This document shows, piece after piece, positions 25,175 to 32,997 of a stretch of 40,923 nucleotides of DNA (its first letter is position 1; the number at the start of each line of letters is the position of its first letter). Both the position numbers and the translations under genes were made by a program. Origin of the DNA: Oscillospiraceae bacterium (GTDB taxonomy: Bacteria; Bacillota; Clostridia; Oscillospirales; CAG-272); contig SVQK01000107.1 in the NCBI GenBank assembly GCA_015065385.1, positions 1-40,923 on the forward strand, in the 5' to 3' direction. Below the pieces are notes generated by a model. It ran no database searches, was not told the DNA's origin, and was given only the letters and a program-made list of their open reading frames with translations.

Positions 25175-25203
25175 TTGACTTTTTTCCTGCCGGATGCTAC
25201 AAT
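25175..25203 (+). promoter_or_regulatory. Promoter of metallo-hydrolase gene
   Basis: TTGACT (25175-25180), 17 bases, and TACAAT (25198-25203) with an extended -10 TG. It lies 67 bases upstream of the start at 25270. Confidence 0.85.
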
Positions 25204-25269
25204 GAGGACAAACCCGCAGGGCGCGTTCACCCTCAACAACCTGAAACCCTCTTCGGGGAGGAGATTTCC

Positions 25270-26085
25270 ATGAAAAATGCCATTACCATGCTCACGTCCG
25301 TCATTGACACGATCTGCAACAGCTTTATCATTACCACGGAAGACGGCGGCGTTATCGCCATCGACGGCGGATACCAGCAGGAGACCGACCACTTTCTCGC
25401 CGTCCTGAAGGAACTCACGGGCAGCGAAAAGCCGCGCATCGACGCGTGGTTCCTCACCCACCCGCACGACGACCACCTCAACAACTTCTTCAACATCATG
25501 GAAAACCGCCCGGACGCGGTCGAAGTCGGGCGGATCTATCTGAACTTCCCGTCGAAGGGCTTTTTCGAAGGGACCGTGGGACGGGACGACTCCGCCGCGG
25601 GGACGATGGAGGACTTTTACAGGGTCCTGCCCCTCATCGCCGACCGCGTGCGCATCCTCTCGGGCGGGGACGAGCTGACCGTCGGAGGGGCTCGGTTCCG
25701 CGTGCTCTATTCGCAGGACTTCGAGATCAAGGGCTGCAACAACTCGTCCCTCGTCTTCCGCATGGATCTCGGCGGCGGAAGCGCGCTCTTCACCGGAGAC
25801 TGCGGACGGGAGGCGGGTGAGAAGATCCTCCGCCTGTGGGGGGACTCAGGGCTCCTCGACTGCGAGATCTGCCAGATGGCGCACCACGGGCAGAACGGAT
25901 GCGGCAGATCGTTCTACGAGGCCGTGAAGCCCGAGATCTGCCTCTGGCCCACGCCTTCATGGCTCTGGACGAACGACGGCGGAAAAGGCCCCTACAAGAC
26001 CCTCGAGACCCGCCGCTGGATGGAAGAGCTCGGCGTGCGCGAAAACCTCGTGAACAAGGACGGCGACCAGAGGGTGGAGATGTGA
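25270..26085 (+). CDS. Metallo-beta-lactamase-fold hydrolase
   Basis: A 271-residue cytoplasmic protein of the metallo-beta-lactamase superfamily, without a signal peptide. The metal-binding motif is THPHDDHL (H64, H66, D68, H69). Later ligands are probably the Asp in LFTGDCGREAGEKIL and the His in QMAHHGQNG. The layout resembles the ComEC-like/competence-type or general hydrolase branch, not a beta-lactamase. N-terminal beta strands (NSFIITTEDGGVIAIDGGY) are typical. GGAGGAG lies upstream of the start. The gene is monocistronic, divergent from the methyltransferase operon, and ends beside repeat A5. The substrate is unknown. Confidence 0.88.
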   Translation: MKNAITMLTSVIDTICNSFIITTEDGGVIAIDGGYQQETDHFLAVLKELTGSEKPRIDAWFLTHPHDDHLNNFFNIMENRPDAVEVGRIYLNFPSKGFFEGTVGRDDSAAGTMEDFYRVLPLIADRVRILSGGDELTVGGARFRVLYSQDFEIKGCNNSSLVFRMDLGGGSALFTGDCGREAGEKILRLWGDSGLLDCEICQMAHHGQNGCGRSFYEAVKPEICLWPTPSWLWTNDGGKGPYKTLETRRWMEELGVRENLVNKDGDQRVEM

Positions 26086-26088
26086 TAC

Positions 26089-26525
26089 CATAGTGTGTTC
26101 ACACTATGAGGAAAGAAACCCTGCGGGTTTCTGGAATAAATGTCCCTCTCGGGACGGGAGGCACGGGCTGCGATCTTCGATCGCGGACACCAGCTCATGG
26201 CCGCCTAAGCTTCGCTGCGCGAACTTTGGTTTCCCCCCGTGCGGGGGTTTCCTTGGCCGAAGAGCATAACCTTACAGCTCACATCGGGAACCAAGCCTGA
26301 AAGCCATCCCAATCCTCGCGCGAAGATTCGCCTTTGGCGAACTTTAGAAATTCGCCTTTGGCGAACTTTAGAAATTCGCCTTTGGCGAACTTTCAGCGGA
26401 CTGTGTTCGTTTAGCCGGAACATGCGATGAATTCCGGCTGCACCGAAATTCATCGGTTTGCTCTGCTCGCTCAAATTTCATTTGAGTAGGGGGGCAGACG
26501 CAAACAGCGATCGAAGCGCGCATTG
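26089..26525 (+). repeat. Family A mosaic repeat, copy A5, with triplicated cassette
   Basis: It starts three bases after the metallo-hydrolase stop with a perfect 20-base palindrome (arms CATAGTGTG and CACACTATG, 26089-26108). Hairpin GAAACCCTGCGGGTTTC (26115-26131) follows, then cassette GCGATCTTCGATCGC (26170-26184). An AAGCTT...GAACTT cassette is at 26207-26226. A 24-bp hairpin cassette is repeated three times at 26326-26394. The GATGAATT/AATTCATC arm contains an extra CTCAAAT/ATTTGAG hairpin near 26469-26486. No gene is visible. Confidence 0.87.
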
Positions 26526-26554
26526 GAAGGGGGAAAACGTGCAGTTCTGCCGTC

Positions 26555-26625
26555 CCTTGCCCCCTCCCGTAGGGAGGAACCCTTCCGGGAGAGGTGGCGC
26601 AGTCGAAGACTGTGACGGAGAGGGC
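26555..26625 (-). repeat. Family C repeat, copy C4
   Basis: On the minus strand it reads GCCCTCTCCGTCACAGTC, then GACTGCG, then CTCTCCCGG and an insert with TCCTCCCTACGGGAGG. It is nearly identical to C3 at 37879-37951. It fills the gap before cysE. Confidence 0.85.
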
Positions 26626-26707
26626 TGACGTACGCCCTCCTTTGATAGCAAGAACCGCGTGAGCCGCCAAAAACAACTCAAAAATCGCCGAAAGCGTATC
26701 GAATATT

Positions 26708-27514
26708 ATGGACAAAAAGCAAATCAGCATCCGCCTCGCCTCACCTGTTTCGAAGGCCGTTTACCGGGAACTCAGGGAGCTGTCGGAGGAGTTGGACTCC
26801 ATCATGGAGCGGGACCCCGCCGCCGTGAGCAGGACCGAGGTCGCGCTGCTCTACTCCGGGTTCCACGCCGTCCTCATGTACCGCGCCGCGCACGCCATGC
26901 AGGAAAAGGGATGGAAGATCCCGGCCCGCGCGGTGTCCCAGTTCGCCAAATTCCTGACCGGGATCGAGATCCACCCCGGCGCGAAGATCGGGCGCGGGCT
27001 GTTCATCGACCACGGCGCGGGCGTCGTCATCGGGGAGACCGCCGAAATCGGGGACAACTGCACCCTCTATCAGGGCGTGACTCTCGGCGGCACGGGCAAG
27101 CAGACCGGCAAGCGGCATCCCACCCTCGGCGATAACGTCATGGTCGGCGCGGGCGCGAAAATCCTCGGCGGATTCAAGGTCGGATCCGGGAGCCGCATCG
27201 CCGCGGGAGCCGTCGTCCTGCGCGAGGTCCCGGAAAACGCGACCGCCGTCGGAGTCCCCGCCCGTGTGGTCCGCGTCGCCGGTCAGCCCGTTCAGGCCGG
27301 TCAGCCGGATTCCGCCGCCCAGTCCCGCGGGACGAAGGACGGCCGCGCGAGCCTTCCGGAATGCACCAGCTCCCTCGATCAGGTGAACATCCCGAACCCG
27401 GTGGACGCCGAACTGGCCCAGCTTCGCCGCCACGTCCGCATGCTCGAAGAAAAGCTCGGCCTCGACCCCATCCCCGACGCCGAAACCTTCGCCCCCGACG
27501 GCTCGGGAATCTGA
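26708..27514 (+). CDS. cysE: Serine O-acetyltransferase
   Basis: A 268-residue CysE/EpsC-type enzyme that acetylates serine with acetyl-CoA, the first step of cysteine synthesis. After a helical N-domain (~1-75) comes a left-handed beta-helix of hexapeptide repeats (HPGAKIGRGLFIDHGAGVVIG, DNCTLYQGVTLGGTGK, VMVGAGAKILGGFKVGSGSRIAAGAVV). The catalytic His lies in FIDHGAGVV, and HPTLGDNV is conserved. The last ~75 residues are a polar linker then a short helix (ELAQLRRHVRMLEEKLG), common in clostridial CysE. No strong ribosome binding site is seen before the ATG at 26708; the next Met is too far inside. It probably works with cysS downstream, though a protease gene and repeats intervene. Confidence 0.94.
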   Translation: MDKKQISIRLASPVSKAVYRELRELSEELDSIMERDPAAVSRTEVALLYSGFHAVLMYRAAHAMQEKGWKIPARAVSQFAKFLTGIEIHPGAKIGRGLFIDHGAGVVIGETAEIGDNCTLYQGVTLGGTGKQTGKRHPTLGDNVMVGAGAKILGGFKVGSGSRIAAGAVVLREVPENATAVGVPARVVRVAGQPVQAGQPDSAAQSRGTKDGRASLPECTSSLDQVNIPNPVDAELAQLRRHVRMLEEKLGLDPIPDAETFAPDGSGI

Positions 27515-27552
27515 GTTTTCCGACTGCGTCGGAACCGGCTGTCTTCATCAGC

Positions 27553-27950
27553 TCGACAGGTCACTCCTGACCTGTCGGCGGAGAAGTCGCAAATGCTCCG
27601 CATTTGCGGATTGGATTAACCCTCTTCGAGGGAGGAGGAAAGAAACCCTACGGGTTTCTGATTAAATCCCGCTACGCGCGGGAGGCGTCGGGAGGGACAC
27701 CATCTCATGGCCGATCAAGATTCGCTCCGCGAACTTGGGTGCCCCTCCCGGGGGTCCCCCTTGGCCATATGGCATAACCTGACAGCTCGTCCCTGTATCC
27801 GGGCTTGATTGTACATCCCACTGTCCTCGCACGAAGATTCGCCTTTGGCGAACTTTCCGCGGTCTCTGGTTGTACAGTCGGAGGTCAAAGAGCTTCAGTC
27901 GCGCATGACACAGAGGGGCTTTGGACAGCGAAACAGGGAGACAGCCGCGC
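27553..27950 (+). repeat. Family A mosaic repeat, copy A6
   Basis: It begins ~40 bases after the cysE stop with the hairpin GACAGGTCA...TGACCTGTC (27555-27576). GCAAATGCTCCGCATTTGC (27589-27607), GAAACCCTACGGGTTTC (27642-27658), cassettes at 27717-27736 and 27834-27856, GCCATATGGC, and the GTACAGTCGGAGGTC right arm follow. The last 30 bases (GACAGCGAAACAGG onward) match the end of A3. Confidence 0.87.
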
Positions 27951-28007
27951 GGGCAACATTTATCTATCCTTCAGCAAACCGAGCTTTCAAGTTCAACCAC
28001 CTTTTGT

Positions 28008-28176
28008 GCGCGTTTCGATCGCTGTTTGAGGCACAGACGGGATGTATCGCTTGTTTTGGCTTCGCAGACATAATCCCCGATCGAAGATCGCAGCCCGTGC
28101 CTCCCGCCCTGAGCAGGGCATATAATCCAGAAACGCGCAGCGTTTCTTACCATGAAACCCGCAGGGTTTCCTTCCA
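28008..28176 (-). repeat. Family A mosaic repeat, partial copy A6b
   Basis: On the minus strand it holds two hairpins in series, GAAACCCTGCGGGTTTC (28154-28170) and GAAACGCTGCGCGTTTC (28130-28146), GCCCTGCTCAGGGC, a GCGATCTTCGATCG cassette (28078-28090), and the end GATCGAAACGCGC. It abuts the ribosome binding site of the following gene. Confidence 0.82.
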
Positions 28177-28188
28177 TAAGGAGCTTCT

Positions 28189-29400
28189 ATGAACTGTCCG
28201 CACTGCGGGCGGGATGTCCGGGACGGCGAGCGGTACTGTCCGTACTGCGGAAAGCCGCTGGATCCCGCCTCCGATGAATCCGTAAAAAAAACCGAGCCCG
28301 GGGAGAATCCTCCGGATCCCGCGCAGGGGTACGGGATCCCGCCTGACCGGATCCCCGCGCAAGGCCCCGCGCCGCAGAGAGCGTCCCGCGGTCCCGCGAT
28401 CCTGAAAGCCGTTTTAGCCGTCGTCCTCTATCTCTTCCTTCTCTTCGGCATCCAGTCCTGCGTCATCGGGTCGTATATCGGCTCGAACCTCGACCCGACG
28501 GGGGTGCTCTACGCCGCGCAGTCCGGGGATCCCACCGCCGTCGAAAAGGCGTACGCCGAGATGCTCCGCTCCGCCATGGATCTGATCTACGACAAGCAGG
28601 CGCTCCTGCTGCTCATCTCGAACCTCACGGCCATTCTGGCGCTCTGCCTCGGGTTCCGGCTGCGCAGGAAAAAGCCGGCGGAGGAATTCGCCCTCTACGG
28701 GACCAATCCCGCCCGGCTCGTCCAGTTCGCCCTCTTCGGGGTCGCCCTGAACATCGTCCTCACGGCGCTCATCTCCGTCCTGCCCCTGCCCGAGAGCCTC
28801 TTCGACATGCAGAACGAACAGTACGCCGCGCTTTACGAGGGTTCCCTTTTCGTCAGCGCGTTCTCCGTCGCCGTCGTCGGGCCGGTCACCGAGGAGCTCT
28901 TCTTCCGCGGGATCGCTATGACGAGGCTCGAACCCGTTCTCGGAGGCGTGGGAGCCGTGATCCTCTCCGCCGCCCTCTTCGGCCTCGCGCACGGCACGCC
29001 GATCGCCATCGGATACGCCTTTGTCGTGGGCGTCGTGCTGGCGCTGATCTACCGCAAATACCGCTCCATCCTGCCCGGCATCGTCTGCCACTGCTTCTTC
29101 AATCTGGCCTCCTTCCTGTTCCCCGGCGAGCTCGAAGGAATCAGCGCCGTCGTCATGACCGTGCTCTGCGCCGCCGTCCTCGTCTTCACATGGCACTCCG
29201 CCGTGATCCGCTTTCCCGGGTTCAGCGACGTGCTCTGGGACGGCGCGGGGAGGCTTCGCTCGGGCGATCCCGAAAAACAGGCCGTCATCCGCTCCCTCCG
29301 TTCCGCCCGCGCCTCCGGATCCCTCGACGCCGAAACCGCCGAACGGCTGGCAAAGGAATGGGACGACGCCGAAAAGAAGGACGGCGGGAAGGAAGACTGA
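28189..29400 (+). CDS. Zinc-ribbon CPBP intramembrane metalloprotease
   Basis: A 403-residue membrane protein. The N-terminus is a zinc ribbon (CPHC and CPYC, C3, C6, C17, C20), followed by a Pro-rich linker (~25-60). About eight hydrophobic segments follow. The CPBP/Abi (CaaX-protease-like, Rce1) motifs are EELFFR at 235-240, FGLAHG and HCFFN. Family members are intramembrane proteases, some linked to bacteriocin self-immunity or protein processing. The last ~70 residues are polar (ASGSLDAETAERLAKEWDDAEKK) and cytoplasmic by inference. AAGGAG lies seven bases before the start, right at the border of repeat A6b. Substrates are unknown. Confidence 0.9.
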   Translation: MNCPHCGRDVRDGERYCPYCGKPLDPASDESVKKTEPGENPPDPAQGYGIPPDRIPAQGPAPQRASRGPAILKAVLAVVLYLFLLFGIQSCVIGSYIGSNLDPTGVLYAAQSGDPTAVEKAYAEMLRSAMDLIYDKQALLLLISNLTAILALCLGFRLRRKKPAEEFALYGTNPARLVQFALFGVALNIVLTALISVLPLPESLFDMQNEQYAALYEGSLFVSAFSVAVVGPVTEELFFRGIAMTRLEPVLGGVGAVILSAALFGLAHGTPIAIGYAFVVGVVLALIYRKYRSILPGIVCHCFFNLASFLFPGELEGISAVVMTVLCAAVLVFTWHSAVIRFPGFSDVLWDGAGRLRSGDPEKQAVIRSLRSARASGSLDAETAERLAKEWDDAEKKDGGKED

Positions 29401-29720
29401 ACCTGTCTTTATGAGAAAGTTAAAGGGATGCTTATAAGGAACAATTCAGTCCGCAAAGGGACAGCCTCCAGATAACGTGCAGCGTTCTGTTTGTGGAAAG
29501 ATTGAGTTTTTAGTAAAGAGCTCATCCCTCCCTTTCAAAGGGGTTGGGAGTGGAGCGATCTTTCGAACGGACGCGAAGGGAAAGGGATACGGTTGGTCCC
29601 GGTGTCCCCTTAATTCTGCATTCATAATTCTTAATTCTTAATTCTGAATTGCTCCTTTAACTTTCTCTTGAACTTCGTTCATATCCCATCCACCATCATC
29701 CATCACGAGGTATATCCATC
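29401..29720. repeat. Repeat-bearing gap before cysS (family E and AT-rich tract)
   Basis: This 320-base gap holds no gene. 29527-29552 (CCTCCCTTTCAAAGGGG) resembles the family E segment at 37797. 29611-29650 is an AT-rich run of short direct repeats (TAATTC, TTAATTC, CTGAATT). I looked for a T-box leader with its AGGGTGGNACCGCG box and saw none. A GAGGT ribosome binding site for cysS is at the right end. Confidence 0.55.
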
Positions 29721-31211
29721 ATGAAACTCTACAACACCCTCACGCGGACCCGCGACGAATTCGTCACCCACGAACCGGGGAAGTGCCGGATGTACACCTG
29801 CGGGCCGACCGTCTACCACTTCGCCCACATCGGCAACCTCCGCACCTACATCATGGAGGACGTCCTTGAAAAATACCTCCGCTATACCGGCCTCGACGTG
29901 ACCCGCTGCATGAACATCACCGACGTCGGCCACCTGACGAGCGACGCGGACACCGGCGAGGACAAGATGCTCAAGGGAGCGCGCCGGGAGCACAAGACCG
30001 TCATGGAGATCGCGCGGTTCTACACCGACGCCTTCTTCGCCGACTGCGAAAAGCTCAACATCAAGATCCCAGAGATCGTCGTCCCCGCCACCTCGTATAT
30101 CGATCATTTCATCGAGATGGTCACCGTCCTGCTCGACAAGGGGTACGCCTATCTCTCCGGCGGGAACGTGTACTTCGACACCTCGAAGCTCGACAACTAC
30201 TACGTCTTCGGCAATCAGGAGGCGGAGGACCTCGCCGTCGGCGTGAGAGAGGGCGTCGAAGAGGACGAGGCCAAGCGGAACAAGACCGACTTCGTGCTCT
30301 GGTTCACCAAGTCCAAGTTCGAGGATCAGGAGCTGAAATGGGACAGCCCGTGGGGCGTCGGATATCCCGGCTGGCACATTGAGTGCTCCGCGATCTCCCT
30401 CTGGAACCTCGGCGAATACCTCGACCTCCACTGCGGCGGCGTGGACAACGCGTTCCCCCACCACACCAACGAAATCGCCCAGAGCGAGGCGTACCTCGGC
30501 CATCCGTGGTGCTCCCACTGGTTCCATGTTCTCCACCTGAACACGGCGTCCGGCAAGATGTCGAAGTCCTCCGGGGAATTTCTGACGGTCTCCCTGCTCG
30601 AGGAAAAGGGCTACGACCCGCTGGTCTACCGCTTCTTCTGCCTCGGCTCGCACTACCGCAAGTCCCTCGTCTTCTCGTGGGAGGGCATGGACTCCGCGAA
30701 GACTGCCTATGCCAAGCTCGTCTCCCGCATCGCCGCCCTGAACCCGGACGACGCCGCCCCCATTGACGAGGCCGTGATGAACGAACAGAAGACCCGGTTC
30801 GCCGCCGCGATGGACAACGACCTCAACACCGCCCTCGCCCTCACCGCCCTTTACGACGTGCTCAAGGCGAAGACGAACGACCGCACGAAGCTCGCGCTGC
30901 TCTCCGATTTTGACTCCGTGCTGTCCCTGTTCCTGCTCGACGCCGCGGCAAAGGTCCGGGCGCAGAACAAGGCAGCCGAGGCCGCGAAATCCGCCGGAGC
31001 CGGTGCGGGGACCTCGGAGCTGACCGTGGTCTGCCTCGCCCCGGACGCCGACGACGCCCTGAAGGCCGAGATCGAAGGGCTCATCCGGGAACGCGCGGAC
31101 GCGAAGAAAGCGAAAAACTTTGCCCGCGCCGACGAGATCCGCGACAGCCTCGCCGCAAGAGGAATCTCCCTCAAGGACGGCAAAGGCGTGGTCGAGTGGA
31201 GCAAGGCGTAA
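29721..31211 (+). CDS. cysS: Cysteinyl-tRNA synthetase
   Basis: A 496-residue class I aminoacyl-tRNA synthetase that charges tRNA(Cys). The zinc ligand C27 is in [15 protein letters not shown]; the HIGH motif is HIGN at 36-39. Other zinc ligands are in [10 protein letters not shown] and [10 protein letters not shown]. The KMSKS loop is at 279-283 ([10 protein letters not shown]). An Ala/Gly-rich insertion (~415-435, [18 protein letters not shown]) lies in the C-terminal anticodon-binding region. Length is typical (~465-500). GAGGT precedes the start. It is downstream of cysE, a frequent pairing in Bacillota, here separated by the CPBP gene. Confidence 0.98.
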   Translation: MKLYNTLTRTRDEFVTHEPGKCRMYTCGPTVYHFAHIGNLRTYIMEDVLEKYLRYTGLDVTRCMNITDVGHLTSDADTGEDKMLKGARREHKTVMEIARFYTDAFFADCEKLNIKIPEIVVPATSYIDHFIEMVTVLLDKGYAYLSGGNVYFDTSKLDNYYVFGNQEAEDLAVGVREGVEEDEAKRNKTDFVLWFTKSKFEDQELKWDSPWGVGYPGWHIECSAISLWNLGEYLDLHCGGVDNAFPHHTNEIAQSEAYLGHPWCSHWFHVLHLNTASGKMSKSSGEFLTVSLLEEKGYDPLVYRFFCLGSHYRKSLVFSWEGMDSAKTAYAKLVSRIAALNPDDAAPIDEAVMNEQKTRFAAAMDNDLNTALALTALYDVLKAKTNDRTKLALLSDFDSVLSLFLLDAAAKVRAQNKAAEAAKSAGAGAGTSELTVVCLAPDADDALKAEIEGLIRERADAKKAKNFARADEIRDSLAARGISLKDGKGVVEWSKA

Positions 31212-31212
31212 C

Positions 31213-31281
31213 ACGGAAAAACGGCGGCGACGGGAGACATGCTCCTCCGATCCGCCGCTTCACGCCGGTTTTCCGTCCCTC
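31213..31281 (+). terminator. Likely terminator of cysS
   Basis: The 14-base arms ACGGAAAAACGGCG and CGCCGGTTTTCCGT pair with one mismatch. An inner stem (GCGGCG with CGCCGC) strengthens the fold. A T/C-rich stretch follows. It begins directly after the cysS stop. Confidence 0.65.
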
Positions 31282-31287
31282 TTTCTC

Positions 31288-31316
31288 TTGCATCCCGGGG
31301 CGGGTTATGGTATAAT
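31288..31316 (+). promoter_or_regulatory. Plus-strand promoter antisense to the winged-helix gene
   Basis: TTGCAT (31288-31293), 17 bases, and TATAAT (31311-31316) with TGG before the -10. It points into the 3' end of the minus-strand regulator gene (31325-32200). No plus-strand gene starts nearby; the next is at 32279. Confidence 0.65.
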
Positions 31317-31324
31317 AATACGGT

Positions 31325-32200
31325 TCAGTCTCCGGGAAGGTTCAAAAGATACCCCCGGCCGCGGACGGACAGCAGCGCGCCTTCGCCGAACACGGGCCTC
31401 AGCTTTTTCCGCAGGTAGCCCATGTAGACGTCCGCCAAATTCGAACGGTTCTGACCGGCCCCGGCTCCTGCTCCTGCCCCCTCCCCCTCAAAGGCGGATG
31501 AAAGAAGCTCCTCCCGGGACACGGCCTCCCCCCGCCGCTCGTACAGGATCCTGAAATACGCGGCCTCGCGGGCGGTCAGGCGGGCGGTCCTGCCGAGGTA
31601 CGAGACCTCCCGTCCGTCGTGCGACACGGAAACCGGCGCGGCGCGGGGATCCTGTTCCGACACCGGATCCTCGGGGTCGGCTGCCGACGAAGGACGCGGC
31701 GGATCCGATTCCTCCGGATAAGCGCGCGGGGCGGGGATTCGTCCGGCAAGTCCGGCGGGATCCCGTTCCAAAGACTGAGCGGGACGCGCCGAAGGATCCG
31801 GGATATCCCGCTCGCCCGAATCATCCGTGCCGAGTCCGGAGAGGACCGCCCGGGCGGACGAAAGAACCGCCTCGCCCTCCTCCAAAAGGATCGGCGTCCC
31901 GAGGACGAAGACCGGCCCGGAGCGCGGGAAACCGGAGAACTCCACCCCGGCGATCCGCTCTCTGGGGACAAGCAGAACCGTTGCGCAGAGTCCCTCCGGA
32001 GGATCGGCCTGTGCGGAAAGATCGTCCGTGATCCGGAGCAGGAGCGTCCGGGAGCCCGCGTCCGATCCGCGGATCCCGCAGAGACGGAGCAGTCCTTCCA
32101 TGGTTCGCCGCGCGCCGGGATCCGATACGCTGACCTCGGCGGCGATCCGCGCGTCCGCGTCTGTCTGCGGCTTCGGCTGTTGCTTCGGCTGTTGCTGCAT
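31325..32200 (-). CDS. OmpR/PhoB-type winged-helix regulator with degenerate receiver-like N-domain
   Basis: A 291-residue DNA-binding protein. The last ~95 residues are an OmpR/PhoB winged helix (SYLGRTARLTAREAAYFRILYERRGEAVSREEL, then YLRKKLRPVFGEGALLSVRGRGYLL). The first ~110 residues have the hydrophobic pattern of a response-regulator receiver but lack clear Asp and Lys active-site residues. A Pro/Asp/Arg-rich linker follows. The wing domain carries a GEGAGAGAGAG insertion between helices. The start at 32200 follows AAGGGGGG by eight bases; an ATG at 32230 lacks a site. No histidine kinase gene is adjacent, so control by phosphorylation is unlikely. Targets are unknown; it is divergent from the SLOG gene. 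Confidence 0.82.
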   Translation of the reverse strand: MQQQPKQQPKPQTDADARIAAEVSVSDPGARRTMEGLLRLCGIRGSDAGSRTLLLRITDDLSAQADPPEGLCATVLLVPRERIAGVEFSGFPRSGPVFVLGTPILLEEGEAVLSSARAVLSGLGTDDSGERDIPDPSARPAQSLERDPAGLAGRIPAPRAYPEESDPPRPSSAADPEDPVSEQDPRAAPVSVSHDGREVSYLGRTARLTAREAAYFRILYERRGEAVSREELLSSAFEGEGAGAGAGAGQNRSNLADVYMGYLRKKLRPVFGEGALLSVRGRGYLLNLPGD

Positions 32201-32228
32201 GGGTCGCGCCCCCCTTCCGTTTTTTACC

Positions 32229-32257
32229 ATGATAACACAGCTCCGGCGGAAAGTCAA
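32229..32257 (-). promoter_or_regulatory. Promoter of winged-helix gene
   Basis: On the minus strand TTGACT (32252-32257), 17 bases, and TATCAT (32229-32234) with an extended -10 TG. Confidence 0.8.
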
Positions 32258-32278
32258 GCCGGGAGAAAGGAGCGCGCG

Positions 32279-32908
32279 GTGGCCAACCCGGATGATCGAA
32301 CCGAAGCATTTGACTCCCCCGCCGGATCCTTCAAACCCGGCGTCCCCGGTGATTCCTTCAAGCCCGGCGTTCCGGACGGTGCTTTCAAACCAAGCGTTCC
32401 CGGGACGGACCGCGAGGCGACCTGCTGCTTCACCGGGCACAGGAGGATCCCGCCCGAGCGGCTCGCCCATGTGGAGGAAAAGACCTCCCATGTGCTCGAC
32501 GTGCTGATCCGCGCCGGATTCCGGTGGTTTCTGGCGGGCGGCGCGCTGGGCTACGACACGCTGGCGGAAAACATCGTGCTCTCGAAGCGGGAGGCCAACC
32601 CGGATATCCGCCTGATCCTCGCGCTCCCCTGCCGGGATCAGACGAACATGTGGCTGCGCCTGCCGAAGGAGCATCAGAACGAATGCCTGAGAGAGTACCA
32701 GCGGCTGAAAGGGCTCGCGGACGAGGTGGTCTATGTGAACGACTTCTACTTCGATGGCTGCATGCGGGAGCGGAATCTCTACATGGTGGAGCGCTCCTCC
32801 TTCTGCGTCGCCTGTTTCGACGGATCCCTCCGGAGCCGCAGCGGAGCCGGCCAGACGTTCAGAATGGCAAGACGCGCGGGACTAAAGATCTACAACTGCT
32901 GGGAGTAG
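32279..32908 (+). CDS. SLOG-family protein (DUF1273/YpsA-like) with repeated N-terminal linker
   Basis: A 209-residue protein. Residues ~48-209 are a SLOG/DUF1273 domain as in B. subtilis YpsA: CCFTGHRRIPPERL, FLAGGALGYDTLAEN, LILALPCRDQ and YMVERSSFCVACFDG. SLOG domains are Rossmann-like and bind nucleotides or nucleotide-derived ligands; YpsA affects cell division in Bacillus. Residues ~17-43 are three imperfect repeats of nine residues (SFKPGVPGD, SFKPGVPDG, AFKPSVPGT), encoded by a 27-bp triplication at 32327-32407. The start is GTG at 32279 with AAAGGAG six bases upstream. No strong promoter of its own is visible. Confidence 0.88.
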   Translation: MANPDDRTEAFDSPAGSFKPGVPGDSFKPGVPDGAFKPSVPGTDREATCCFTGHRRIPPERLAHVEEKTSHVLDVLIRAGFRWFLAGGALGYDTLAENIVLSKREANPDIRLILALPCRDQTNMWLRLPKEHQNECLREYQRLKGLADEVVYVNDFYFDGCMRERNLYMVERSSFCVACFDGSLRSRSGAGQTFRMARRAGLKIYNCWE

Positions 32909-32997
32909 GGGAAAAACTCTATTCCCGCATTGGGAATCCGCTTGGCGTTTCTCACCAGATTTGTTTATAAAAAATTCAACATAAAGGAAGTATCTCC

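Noticed and set aside
25270..26085. A beta-lactamase resistance gene
   Set aside because: It has only the general metallo-beta-lactamase fold motif, no signal peptide, and resembles other hydrolases of the superfamily.
26326..26394. Three regular 24-bp repeats as a possible CRISPR array
   Set aside because: The units are directly adjacent with no unique spacers, and no cas gene is near; they are tandem hairpin cassettes.
29401..29720. A T-box riboswitch before cysS
   Set aside because: The conserved T-box sequence AGGGTGGNACCGCG and a following terminator hairpin are not visible.
31453..31490. The GA-repeat as evidence of a broken regulator gene
   Set aside because: The frame stays open and the winged-helix motifs on both sides are intact.
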